From Bacteroidales bacterium (GTDB lineage Bacteria > Bacteroidota > Bacteroidia > Bacteroidales > G3-4614): a DNA stretch of 64,000 bases. The notes beneath the pieces are model-generated. The model was given only the letters and a program-made list of their open reading frames with translations. It ran no database searches and had not been told where the DNA came from. The position numbers and the translations under genes are program-made. Every line of letters begins with the position of its first letter. Position 1 is the stretch's first letter. Of the stretch, positions 36,986 through 45,866 are shown piece by piece. Location of the stretch: assembly GCA_015061035.1 (NCBI GenBank), contig SUXK01000005.1, forward strand, positions 62,001 to 126,000. The letters are read 5' to 3'.

Positions 36986-39328
36986 ATGTTTTTATCGGAA
37001 TTAAATACAGGAGAGTCTGCCATAATATTGAAGGTTAAGGGACACGGAGGTTTCCGTCGCCGTATTATGGAGATGGGATTTGTTCGCAACAAGCGAGTAA
37101 AGGTGTTGCTTAATGCTCCTTTGCAGGATCCTATCAAATATGAGATTATGGGATACGAGGTTTCGTTACGCCGTAGCGAGGCCTCTATGATTGAGGTTAT
37201 AACCGAAGAGGAGGCAAAGAGCCTTATCCCTGCCGATAAAGCAACTGCTACCTACTCAAAAGAGAGTATTGAGGAGGTTATCACTCAACGAAACAGAGAG
37301 ATAAATGTGGCTCTTGTAGGTAATCCCAATAGTGGTAAAACATCACTCTTTAATGCAATCTCGGGCAGTCACGAGCACGTTGGTAATTATAGCGGTGTTA
37401 CCGTTGATGCAAAAAAAGGTGAGTGCCGTTATCGTGGTTACAACTTTATTATAACCGATCTGCCAGGGACATACGCTCTCTCGGCATATACTCCTGAGGA
37501 GCGTTATGTAAGAGAGCATCTTCAAAACGAGTCGCCCGATGTTGTGATAAATACTGTTGTTGCATCAAATCTTGAACGCAACCTCTATCTCACAACCGAG
37601 TTGATTGATATGGATGAGAAGATAGTGGTGTCGCTCAATATGTTTGATGAACTTGAACGTAGCGGAGCAGTTCTCGACTATAATCAGTTAGGCGATTTGT
37701 TAGGAGTGCCAATGGTGCCTGTCTCTACAAAAAGTGGAAATGGAGTAGAGTGGCTTTTAGATACTGTTATAGAGGTGTACGAGAATACAAACCCTCAAAT
37801 GCGTCATATTCACATTAATAACGGAAGTATTATTGAGGAGGGACTGTCAAAGGTTAAAGAGGCGTTAAAACGCAATAGCGACCAACTGCCAAAATACTTT
37901 CCACCACGTTACTACGCATTAAAGTTATTGGAGCGTGATGCAAGTGTTGAGGCTCAACTTAGTGGTTGTGCTTCGTACAAAGAGTGGATTGAGATTCGTG
38001 ACCATGAGGTAAAACATATTGAGCGAGATTTAAAAGAGGATATTGAGGGTGCATTAACTAATCAGAAATATGGATTTATTTCGGGTGCATTAAAGGAGTG
38101 TTTTACACCAGGTAAAAACGATGGTGTTTTGGTAACCCGAATAATAGATACTCTTGTAACTCATAAACTATGGGGATTTCCTATCTTCTTCCTGCTAATG
38201 TTTTTAATGTTCTACTGCACGTTTAGTCTTGGAGCATATCCGCAAGAGTGGATTGAGGCAGGTGTTGAGTGGTTGAGTGGTTTTGTTGGTAACTTTATGC
38301 CCGAAGGTATATTAAAGGCTCTCATTACCGATGGTATAATAGGAGGTGTGGGAAGTGTGATAGTCTTCTTGCCTAACATTATGATTCTCTATCTCTTTAT
38401 CTCGTTTATGGAGGACTCGGGATATTTGGCACGAGCCGCCTTTATTATGGATAAGATAATGCACAAGATAGGATTGCATGGTAAATCGTTCATCCCTCTT
38501 GTAATGGGCTTTGGTTGTAACGTACCAGCCATTATGGCAACACGCACAATTGAGAGTCACTCTTCTCGCCTTATTACAATGATGATTTCGCCTTTCATTT
38601 CGTGCAGTGCAAGACTTCCAATATTTATACTCTTTATCGGAACATTCTTTCCCAACAATGCGGGATTGGTGTTGTTCCTATTTTACATAGGCGGAATATT
38701 GATGGCGGTTGTAACCTCAAAACTTCTTCGCCGATTTATGTTTAAAAAAGATGATACCCCATTTGTAATGGAGTTACCACCATATCGAGTTCCTTCGTTA
38801 ACAACAACCGTTAGCCATATGTGGGATAAGTGCAAGCAATATCTCAAAAAGATGGGAGGCCTTATACTTATTGCCTCAATAGTGATTTGGTTTTTAAGTT
38901 ATTTCCCTCATGGAGAGAAGAGTAACGGACAACCTCAACCCTCATATATGGAGCAGTTAGGTAAAGTTTGTGAGCCAGTGATGGAGCCTCTCGGTATGGA
39001 TTGGAAGGCTTCAGTGGCGGTACTCTCAGGACTCCCAGCAAAAGAGATTGTTGTTAGTACGTTAGGTGTGTTGTATGCCGAGGAGGATGGAGAGGAGTTA
39101 AGCGAAGGAGCGTTGTCAAAAAAACTTGCTTCGGGCGGAGCATTTAACACTGCATCGGCTCTCTCGTTTTTGGTCTTTATCCTGCTATATTTCCCCTGCA
39201 TAGCAACTGTTATAGCAATTAAAAATGAGAGTAACTGGAAGTGGGCAACCCTCTCTGTGTTATATAATACAGGCGTAGCATGGGTGTTTGCTTTCATAAC
39301 ATATCGTCTTGCATTAATATTTATCTAA
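36986..39328 (+). CDS. feoB: Fused FeoA-FeoB ferrous iron transporter
   Basis: A 780-residue inner-membrane Fe2+ transporter. Residues 1-73 are a FeoA (SH3-like) domain, fused to FeoB. The G-protein domain has GNPNSGKTSLFN from residue 112 and DLPGTYAL from 158, and the C-terminal part has the Gate and core membrane helices, including GFGCNVPAI with the conserved Cys. The fusion replaces separate feoA and feoB genes. A small Cys-rich membrane protein follows after 2 nt. Confidence 0.96.
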   Translation: MFLSELNTGESAIILKVKGHGGFRRRIMEMGFVRNKRVKVLLNAPLQDPIKYEIMGYEVSLRRSEASMIEVITEEEAKSLIPADKATATYSKESIEEVITQRNREINVALVGNPNSGKTSLFNAISGSHEHVGNYSGVTVDAKKGECRYRGYNFIITDLPGTYALSAYTPEERYVREHLQNESPDVVINTVVASNLERNLYLTTELIDMDEKIVVSLNMFDELERSGAVLDYNQLGDLLGVPMVPVSTKSGNGVEWLLDTVIEVYENTNPQMRHIHINNGSIIEEGLSKVKEALKRNSDQLPKYFPPRYYALKLLERDASVEAQLSGCASYKEWIEIRDHEVKHIERDLKEDIEGALTNQKYGFISGALKECFTPGKNDGVLVTRIIDTLVTHKLWGFPIFFLLMFLMFYCTFSLGAYPQEWIEAGVEWLSGFVGNFMPEGILKALITDGIIGGVGSVIVFLPNIMILYLFISFMEDSGYLARAAFIMDKIMHKIGLHGKSFIPLVMGFGCNVPAIMATRTIESHSSRLITMMISPFISCSARLPIFILFIGTFFPNNAGLVLFLFYIGGILMAVVTSKLLRRFMFKKDDTPFVMELPPYRVPSLTTTVSHMWDKCKQYLKKMGGLILIASIVIWFLSYFPHGEKSNGQPQPSYMEQLGKVCEPVMEPLGMDWKASVAVLSGLPAKEIVVSTLGVLYAEEDGEELSEGALSKKLASGGAFNTASALSFLVFILLYFPCIATVIAIKNESNWKWATLSVLYNTGVAWVFAFITYRLALIFI

Positions 39329-39330
39329 GA

Positions 39331-39492
39331 ATGGGAACACAAGAGATAATAGTTACAGCAATAGGTGTAGTGGTGGTGGCTTATTTAGTTCGCCGCATCT
39401 ACTGTATGATAACAAAGAAGGATTTTACTGCATGTCAGGGGTGCGAAAAAAACTGCCCATTAAAAAAAGCAAAAAGAGAAGATAAGAAGTGA
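39331..39492 (+). CDS. FeoB-associated Cys-rich membrane protein
   Basis: A 53-residue protein with one membrane segment (about residues 5-23) and a short cytosolic tail containing CQGCEKNC, a metal-binding pattern. This matches the FeoB-associated Cys-rich (FeoC-like place) family. The start at 39331, 2 nt after feoB, is preferred over an upstream in-frame start inside feoB. The stop codon overlaps the start of lrgA by one base. It may handle or sense Fe2+, but its role is not established. Confidence 0.85.
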   Translation: MGTQEIIVTAIGVVVVAYLVRRIYCMITKKDFTACQGCEKNCPLKKAKREDKK

Positions 39493-39836
39493 TGATATTG
39501 CAATGCTTGATAATATTTTCGTGTCTTGCCGTTGGCGAGTTGATAGTTATGTTTACGGGAATTAAATTCCCTTCGAGCATAATAGGAATGATACTGCTCT
39601 GTACTTTGCTGAAAATAGGGGTAGTCAAATACGAAAAGATAAAGGATGTGGCAAACTTCCTAATATCAAATATGGGATTCTTCTTTATTCCACCAGGAAT
39701 TGCTCTAATGCTTTACTTTGATATTATAGAGGCTCAATTCTGGCCAATATTTGTATCGGCATTAGTAAGTACCATAATAGTAATAGCCGTAACAGGTTGG
39801 GTATATCAACTCTCAAACAGAAAACGAAATGGATAA
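39492..39836 (+). CDS. lrgA: CidA/LrgA family holin-like protein
   Basis: A 114-residue protein with four hydrophobic segments and the family motif around GELIVMFTGIKFPSSIIGMILL. The ATG at 39492 overlaps the previous stop codon (TGATG), so translation is coupled. In staphylococci CidA/LrgA proteins modulate murein hydrolase release; in other bacteria the LrgA/B pair moves small organic acids such as glycolate or pyruvate. Which role applies here is unknown. Confidence 0.88.
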   Translation: MILQCLIIFSCLAVGELIVMFTGIKFPSSIIGMILLCTLLKIGVVKYEKIKDVANFLISNMGFFFIPPGIALMLYFDIIEAQFWPIFVSALVSTIIVIAVTGWVYQLSNRKRNG

Positions 39837-40515
39837 TACGTTTGTACTTCTCGCTTTGACCTTTGCCGTATATTACGTGGCAACCATTATCCGTAAAAAG
39901 ACAGGTATAATACTGCTAAATCCCATACTCATAACCATTGCGGTAATGATATGCTATTTAAAGTTTGCCGATATTAGTTATACCACATATAATGAAGGTG
40001 GAAAATATATAGAGTTCTGGTTAAAACCTGCAATCGTGGCATTGGGAGTTCCCCTATACAAGCACCTTAACTCCATAAAACAGCACTTCATCCCTATCTT
40101 TCTCTCTCAATTGGCAGGGTGTATTGTTGGAATAGTATCTGTGGTAGCGATAGCCGACCTTATGGGAGCAACCAACGAGGTTATAATATCGCTTGCACCA
40201 AAGTCGGTAACAACTCCTATAGCGATTGAAATATCATCTGCTCTTGGAGGTATAGAGTCGCTAACCGCAGCGGTTGTTGTGTGTGTAGGTATATTGGGTG
40301 CAGTAATAGGTTATAGAACAATGTCTATAATAAAACTCAGAGATGATATATCAAAGGGGTTGGCAATGGGAACAGCCTCTCATGCAGTAGGTACAGCAGC
40401 CTCAATGGAGGTTAGTCCCATTCATGGGGTATATGCAACCTTAGGACTTATAATCAACGGAGTGTTGACTTCGTTGTTTGCACCGATTATATTACGTATT
40501 ATGGGCTACCTATAA
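39829..40515 (+). CDS. lrgB: LrgB family membrane protein
   Basis: A 228-residue protein with six or more membrane segments and the LrgB signature SLAPKSVTTPIAIEIS (about residues 121-136), followed by GTASHAVGTAASMEV. It overlaps lrgA by 8 nt and probably forms the transporter with it. Repeat copy B begins directly after its stop codon. Confidence 0.92.
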   Translation: MDNTFVLLALTFAVYYVATIIRKKTGIILLNPILITIAVMICYLKFADISYTTYNEGGKYIEFWLKPAIVALGVPLYKHLNSIKQHFIPIFLSQLAGCIVGIVSVVAIADLMGATNEVIISLAPKSVTTPIAIEISSALGGIESLTAAVVVCVGILGAVIGYRTMSIIKLRDDISKGLAMGTASHAVGTAASMEVSPIHGVYATLGLIINGVLTSLFAPIILRIMGYL

Positions 40516-40675
40516 CGGTTTGCCATAATTAACAAACTACTATGTTGTTTTCAGTATTAGGGCTCAGTCATGTACCTCTTGTACACTCCTTTCGCCCTAA
40601 ACTTCAACGCCTTGTATTTTATCAATTCTTGCAAACCTTTAGCGGTTTGCCATAATCAACAAACTACTGTGTTGT
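40516..40675. repeat. Dispersed intergenic repeat, copy B, with internal duplication
   Basis: The block 40524-40630 is the near-identical partner of copy A. The first 33 bp (40516-40548) recur at 40643-40675 with two differences, so the head of the element is duplicated at its far end. A GCAAACC/GGTTTGC hairpin (40631-40650) sits at the junction. The element abuts the lrgB stop codon. Confidence 0.85.
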
Positions 40676-40687
40676 ATATACATAATA

Positions 40688-40720
40688 AGCCCCAAAGTTT
40701 GGACAAAAAACTTTGGGGCT
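40688..40720. terminator. Strong hairpin between convergent lrgB and the efflux operon
   Basis: A perfect 13-bp stem (AGCCCCAAAGTTT with AAACTTTGGGGCT) and 7-nt loop. No good T run follows on either strand, so it may act as a barrier or processing structure for both operons. An ACAGCCTCT remnant of the copy A tail follows at about 40736. Confidence 0.6.
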
Positions 40721-40768
40721 CACTTCATTTTAATACAGCCTCTATCTTTGTATATTATCAATATTCAA

Positions 40769-42355
40769 CTACTCATCTGCCTTATCCATACGTAGTTGAT
40801 GTTTTATGTATCGGCGAATAGTCCTATATTTAGGGTGTATTGCAAAGGTGGGGCGTAGCGAACTCTCTCGCAACAAGTATATCATCAATGTTCCCAATCC
40901 AACAAGAATAAGCCATCCAAATATCTCTTTCATACTAACGGCAATGGCCTGAATTTGCACAATGCCGTAGAGTTCTCCTAGTGAGAAGTTCTTTGCTAAA
41001 ACATTAACATTATCAATCTCGCTACCGAGTAACATACTATTCTTGCATACCAATACTTTAAACAGACGTCCAACAATTGCCTCGCCAAAAGCACTCGCTA
41101 TGGCAGCACTAAAGAAACCTTGAATTGATACTGCCTGAAAAAAGTTGGTAAATGGTATTAACGAGAGGGCTGTAAGCAGAGTGATTGAGAGTATCACAAA
41201 CCCAATGCTTCGTGCCAATATTGGTAATATAAGAGCCTCTTTAGGGAGATTAAAATCAACTACAAAGTAGAATAGAATCAGATACAGAACCAAGAATGAG
41301 AAACCAATAGTTGTCATAGTCTTATATCTCCACTTGCGGATAGCAAATGTTCTCCAAGAGAAGAATGCTCCTATTGCAATACCCGCCAATGCCCATAGTT
41401 TCATTGATGCAATGTTAAGTGTATCGTAGTGAAGTATCACTCCCATATACATCTCCTCTAACACGCGTGATGGGGCGTTAAGAGTTGATATTACAAGATA
41501 TATAATAAGAGAATAGTAGAGAGGTTTATATCTCCACGTTTTAAGTTCGTAAAAGGGGTGGCGAATAAATGATGAACGCCAAAGATTAAGCACCAATGTA
41601 ACAATAGCGGTGATAAGAGCCGTCCATATTACAGGAGAGTTAAACCAGTCGTAGAAGTCGCCATATACCATTATAAACACTAACGATAATGCAACTGTAC
41701 ACCACAACAATATGCCCACCCAATCAATACCAAACAGCGGAAGTTTTGGAAGTGTTCTAATAGTACGGAATATGATTATAGTGGTAATTATAACTATCAA
41801 AAAGAGTCCTATAACCAAAAGATACATATACTCCCATTTTGCAAAGAAAGCGGTGTATATGGTGGTAATTCCTCCAATCTCAATCATGCCCTGCACAAGT
41901 AACTCAATGTAGCAGAAGAATACCGACAAATCGCGTTTTGGAGTGAGCCATAACTGAATGGCGGAGTTGCACCCAAACGTACCCCACATTCTAAATATAC
42001 CTGTAATAAAGCATACCCCAAACATAAGAGGAACACTTGAAGTGTTTACTACAATAATGTTACCAATGATTATTGTAGAGGAGCAGATAATAAAGGTCTG
42101 TTTCAGTGGAAATCTGAACTTCAGCCTAAACATTATGGCAAAGGTTAGAGCAAGTCCTGCCAATGAGGCGTAACCTGCCATAAGAATATCCTCTCGCATA
42201 AGTGCGAGCGAACCGCTCATTTCTCCCAATGCTGCAAGATATACACCTCCTGAAAGTTGAAAAACAATAACAAAGGCAATTATTATCCAAGGGCGTATCT
42301 TCTCTGGAATAAAATTGCGAAATTCAGGAAGTGAAAAGGGTGGAATCTCGTGCAT
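40769..42355 (-). CDS. MFS efflux transporter, EmrB/DHA2-like
   Basis: A 528-residue inner-membrane protein with about 14 hydrophobic segments, the number expected of the DHA2 drug:H+ antiporter family. The usual motif A and motif C are weak; the family call rests on topology, length and context. It lies 6 nt after an EmrA-like adaptor and downstream of a TolC-like channel, so it probably completes a tripartite pump. The substrate is unknown. Confidence 0.8.
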   Translation of the reverse strand: MHEIPPFSLPEFRNFIPEKIRPWIIIAFVIVFQLSGGVYLAALGEMSGSLALMREDILMAGYASLAGLALTFAIMFRLKFRFPLKQTFIICSSTIIIGNIIVVNTSSVPLMFGVCFITGIFRMWGTFGCNSAIQLWLTPKRDLSVFFCYIELLVQGMIEIGGITTIYTAFFAKWEYMYLLVIGLFLIVIITTIIIFRTIRTLPKLPLFGIDWVGILLWCTVALSLVFIMVYGDFYDWFNSPVIWTALITAIVTLVLNLWRSSFIRHPFYELKTWRYKPLYYSLIIYLVISTLNAPSRVLEEMYMGVILHYDTLNIASMKLWALAGIAIGAFFSWRTFAIRKWRYKTMTTIGFSFLVLYLILFYFVVDFNLPKEALILPILARSIGFVILSITLLTALSLIPFTNFFQAVSIQGFFSAAIASAFGEAIVGRLFKVLVCKNSMLLGSEIDNVNVLAKNFSLGELYGIVQIQAIAVSMKEIFGWLILVGLGTLMIYLLRESSLRPTFAIHPKYRTIRRYIKHQLRMDKADE

Positions 42356-42361
42356 AATTTA

Positions 42362-43396
42362 TTAGTAATTAACTATACATTCGGCATTCATTCCTGCTCT
42401 TAAACGAGCCATATCATCTGCTTTGTTATCATCGGTAAAGATGATTTTCACTGGGATACGTTGTTCAATCTTTACAAAGTTCCCTGCTGAGTTGTCTTGA
42501 GGAAGGAGTGAGAAACTTGCTCCAGTTGCCTGAGATACTGACTCTACAACTCCCTTAAACACTACATCGGGAACAGCATCAACCTCAATCTCCACTTCGT
42601 TGCCAACTGATATGTTTGCAGTTTGAGTCTCTTTGTAGTTTGCAATTACCCATTTTGAACCACTATCAACTAAGTCGGTAATAGTTTGCCCTGGCTGTAT
42701 AAGTTGTCCAACTTGAATCTTTTTTCGGCCTGTAACACCATCGCAGGGGGCAATAATAACGGTGTAAGAGAGGTTTAGTTTTGCTAAATCCAAAGCAGCC
42801 TCTGCCAAACGAATGGCAGCCTCAGTTTGGTTAAGTCTATCTCCTTGCTCAGCCTTGACAAGGACGGTTGATTGACGCTGACTCTTTAATGCCTCGTAGC
42901 GTTGTTTAAGAGCAATATAATTTGTCTCCATAGCATCAAATTGTTGTTTTGTTACAGCATCATTCTCAAACAAATTCTTATAACGGATATAATCTCTTTC
43001 GGCATTCTCCATACGCACCTTTGCCTCTGCAACAGCAGCATCACCCGCCTCAATATTACTTGAAGTGGTATTTATTGCAGTAGCCATTGCCGATTTCCCC
43101 GAAACTGCATTATAGTAGTCTGCTTCGGCTTGTGCCAAACGGAAACGAAACTCCGAATCCTCAATAATGGCAAGAGTGTCGCCCTTCTTAAACTCTTGAT
43201 ACTCATCAAAACGAATCTCTTTAATAAATCCCTGAACTCGCGAGTTTACAGGAATAATATGTTGTTTTACTTGAGCATTGTCGGTAAACTCAACACTACC
43301 CAAATGAATAAATCTACTTGCAACCCATGTCAATCCTAAAATTAAACATGTAAGAACAACAATATTAAAAATCAGTTTTTTGCTTTTCTTATTCAT
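42362..43396 (-). CDS. HlyD/EmrA-family membrane fusion protein
   Basis: A 344-residue periplasmic adaptor with one N-terminal membrane anchor (residues 9-27). It has the biotinyl-lipoyl half-motifs (IIPVNSRVQGFIKEI and APCDGVTGRK), a coiled-coil hairpin with heptads (about residues 85-205) and a beta-barrel domain. It links the inner-membrane transporter to the outer-membrane channel. It lies between the TolC-like gene and the transporter in one operon. Confidence 0.9.
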   Translation of the reverse strand: MNKKSKKLIFNIVVLTCLILGLTWVASRFIHLGSVEFTDNAQVKQHIIPVNSRVQGFIKEIRFDEYQEFKKGDTLAIIEDSEFRFRLAQAEADYYNAVSGKSAMATAINTTSSNIEAGDAAVAEAKVRMENAERDYIRYKNLFENDAVTKQQFDAMETNYIALKQRYEALKSQRQSTVLVKAEQGDRLNQTEAAIRLAEAALDLAKLNLSYTVIIAPCDGVTGRKKIQVGQLIQPGQTITDLVDSGSKWVIANYKETQTANISVGNEVEIEVDAVPDVVFKGVVESVSQATGASFSLLPQDNSAGNFVKIEQRIPVKIIFTDDNKADDMARLRAGMNAECIVNY

Positions 43397-43427
43397 AATT
43401 TTTATCTATTTCTTTGTAAAAAATCTA

Positions 43428-44741
43428 CTATAAACTACCTGCTATCTTGCCTAACTTATAATACTTAAACAAGATATTTATTTTTGCATTTGCAACCTCT
43501 AACTCAGCATCCAATTTCTGATTACTTGCATCTAACATCTCAGTAATAAGCACCAATCCATTTGAGTAACGCTCGTTAATTACTGAGTAATTCTCAGTTG
43601 CAAGTTGCAATGATTTTACCTGAGTGGCATATATCGTAAATGCCTCTTCAAACTCAATGTATGCCTCTTTAATGGCACTCTCTAAATTGTCTTTTGCAAT
43701 CTCCTCTTCCCAACGGGCCTTAGTGGTTGCAAGAGAGGCTATGCTACGTTTTTTATTTGTCTTATATGCCGAAGACAGGTTGTACTTAATACCTATACCC
43801 ACATACCAATAGTTTAGGTTTTTGTCTATAGGAGGCACCTCAATAGTAATTGGTCCATCTAACTTGTCGGCAGCAAAAAGAGCAATTGAGGGAATCATCT
43901 CACTACGAACAACCTTCTCGTTTTTCTCCGATAGTTTAACTCCAGTCTCTGCCATTTTTAAAATAGGAGAAGAGATGTTTGCACTCTCTTGCCAATACTC
44001 CTCTCCGGCAACTTGTGGCATAACTTCCAATATACGAGCATCGGGAATAATTACTGTTGTGTAGGGTAAATCAACTAAGGTAGTAAGTTTGTTATTTACC
44101 ACTGCGGAGCGGTTTTGTGTTTGAGTGAGTGCAAGTTGAAGAGATTGTAACATCAATTCATAACGAGTAATATCGTTTTTAAGAGCCAACCCCTCATTTT
44201 TACGTGCGGTAATCTCTTTTACAACCTTTTCGGTCTGCTCAATATTCTTTTTATAGACCTCTGCTTCGTTTGCCAAACGTGCCAACTCAAGGTAGTATCC
44301 TGCTGCCAAGAAACGAACATCAATCCTGTTCCTTTCAGCATCCTGTAACGATAGTTGGTGTTTAAGTTTTGAAGCCTCTATTGAGTTTTGAATTGCTCCA
44401 CCAGCGTATATAACTTGCGATGCCTCAATAGCAAAGTTGTTGCCAAGATGAGGCATATCCTCATTTCTTCCGTTTTTGAAATTACGATCGGCAAGCCAGA
44501 TGTTCCCTAAATAACTTGCCGAGAGCGAGAGGTCAATCTCAGGCAATCTCATATTCTTTGCAACACGTATCTCCTCTTCTTCCTGTGCAGCAGCAATCTC
44601 GTATGCCTTCACACTTTTACTTCGTGAATCGGCAAGAGAAAAGAGTTCATCAATAGAGATGGTAATTGAATCTTGTACTGCCTTTACCTCTGGTGTGAAA
44701 ACAAACGTAAAGAGCAATAGCCATAACAATAGTTTCTTCAT
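43428..44741 (-). CDS. TolC-family outer membrane efflux protein
   Basis: A 437-residue protein with a signal peptide (cleavage near residue 21) and the two long helical repeats of TolC, e.g. SLSASYLGNIW followed by ALEL-type helices and a second half with NLSSAYKTNKKRS. It forms the trimeric exit duct for the pump encoded by the next two genes. It is the first gene of the operon and faces the AraC-family regulator across 216 bp. Confidence 0.9.
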   Translation of the reverse strand: MKKLLLWLLLFTFVFTPEVKAVQDSITISIDELFSLADSRSKSVKAYEIAAAQEEEEIRVAKNMRLPEIDLSLSASYLGNIWLADRNFKNGRNEDMPHLGNNFAIEASQVIYAGGAIQNSIEASKLKHQLSLQDAERNRIDVRFLAAGYYLELARLANEAEVYKKNIEQTEKVVKEITARKNEGLALKNDITRYELMLQSLQLALTQTQNRSAVVNNKLTTLVDLPYTTVIIPDARILEVMPQVAGEEYWQESANISSPILKMAETGVKLSEKNEKVVRSEMIPSIALFAADKLDGPITIEVPPIDKNLNYWYVGIGIKYNLSSAYKTNKKRSIASLATTKARWEEEIAKDNLESAIKEAYIEFEEAFTIYATQVKSLQLATENYSVINERYSNGLVLITEMLDASNQKLDAELEVANAKINILFKYYKLGKIAGSL

Positions 44742-44957
44742 ATTAAGAGTTTAAAATTTATATATCTAAACGGGTGACGAAATGTGAGTAAAAAAAAGAA
44801 AAATATCCCCTTTTTAAAATTGTTGCAAAGGTCGCAAAAAAGCCTCAAAAACCACATTGCTCAAAATATACAAAATTGGTTTAATTTGAACATTTAAATA
44901 AATAATATTACCTTTGTATGGGAGTTGTGAGAGTAAATAAATAGGTTATAAAAGAAT
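44742..44957. promoter_or_regulatory. Divergent control region of the efflux operon and AraC regulator
   Basis: 216 bp. On the plus strand a consensus promoter is present: TTTG at 44885-44888, 20-nt spacer, TACCTTTG at 44909-44916, serving the regulator. On the minus strand near 44835 a GACCTTTG resembles a -7 box for the efflux operon but its -33 box is unclear. The regulator probably binds between them. Confidence 0.65.
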
Positions 44958-45860
44958 ATGAAACAGCATCTATATATTAAGAATATCTCAGACGTAAGTA
45001 GGAGTGGAGGGGTAAAAGAGTATATGAGCGGAATGTTAGGAAGTTCCTTTATAACTCCTCGTAATAATCCTCTTGATCAGACTCCTGCGGTATATATAAA
45101 TGCAAATATCACACTCTTTGTGCTAAGTGGCAAAGCAGAGTTTTTGATAAACTATACCACTCATAAAGTGAGAGAAAGAGATATAGTAATGCTATCTCCT
45201 GCACATCTTGTAACATTAACAAACCTAACTGACGATTTTAGGGCGGAGGTTCTCTTTGTGAGTAGAGAGTTTATGGAGAGTATGGACCCTGTTGATATAA
45301 TCTCAGTTCGCACCAGATATGGGGTAAAACTATACTCTCAACCAGTAATAAACTTCACGCTCCAAGAGGTAGAGTTTATGATGCAACGCCTCACGCTATT
45401 TAAGCAAGTGTTGAATAACTTACAACACCACTATTATAACGAAACGGTATTGAGTACACTCATTCTCTTTTTCCTTGATTTAAGTAACATAATAGAGCAA
45501 AAGCATCTGCAAGTAGGTGAGGCTCTGCCACGTAGGGAGTATATAACAAATATGTTTATGGAACTCCTCTCGGCAAATTATCGCACACAACACTCTGTTG
45601 CTTTCTATGCCTCAAAACTCAATATCACATCGCACTATCTGACGCTTGTGGTAAAGCAGGTAACAGGGCAAACCGTTTGCGATTTTATATACGAAATGCT
45701 ATACAGTAGGGCAAGAGCATTATTGCAAGAGAACAAAATGAGTATTCAGGAGATAGCCTCATATCTTCACTTCTCCGACCAATCCTCATTCGGAAAATTC
45801 TTTCATCGCCATTCAGGATTATCCCCAAAGGAGTATCGTCTAAAACAGTTAGAGAAATAG
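44958..45860 (+). CDS. AraC-family transcriptional regulator
   Basis: A 300-residue regulator. The N-terminal half (about residues 30-150) looks like a cupin-type effector domain; the C-terminal 100 residues contain the two AraC helix-turn-helix motifs, with SHYLTLVVKQVTGQT and IASYLHFSDQSSFGKFF followed by the SPKEYR end. It is divergent from the TolC-EmrA-EmrB operon, which is its most likely target. The effector cannot be inferred. Confidence 0.9.
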   Translation: MKQHLYIKNISDVSRSGGVKEYMSGMLGSSFITPRNNPLDQTPAVYINANITLFVLSGKAEFLINYTTHKVRERDIVMLSPAHLVTLTNLTDDFRAEVLFVSREFMESMDPVDIISVRTRYGVKLYSQPVINFTLQEVEFMMQRLTLFKQVLNNLQHHYYNETVLSTLILFFLDLSNIIEQKHLQVGEALPRREYITNMFMELLSANYRTQHSVAFYASKLNITSHYLTLVVKQVTGQTVCDFIYEMLYSRARALLQENKMSIQEIASYLHFSDQSSFGKFFHRHSGLSPKEYRLKQLEK

Positions 45861-45866
45861 AGGCTC

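Noticed and set aside
40570..40821. 83-codon frame between lrgB and the efflux transporter
   Set aside because: Consists of repeat copy B and hairpin sequence and runs into the 3' end of the opposing gene.
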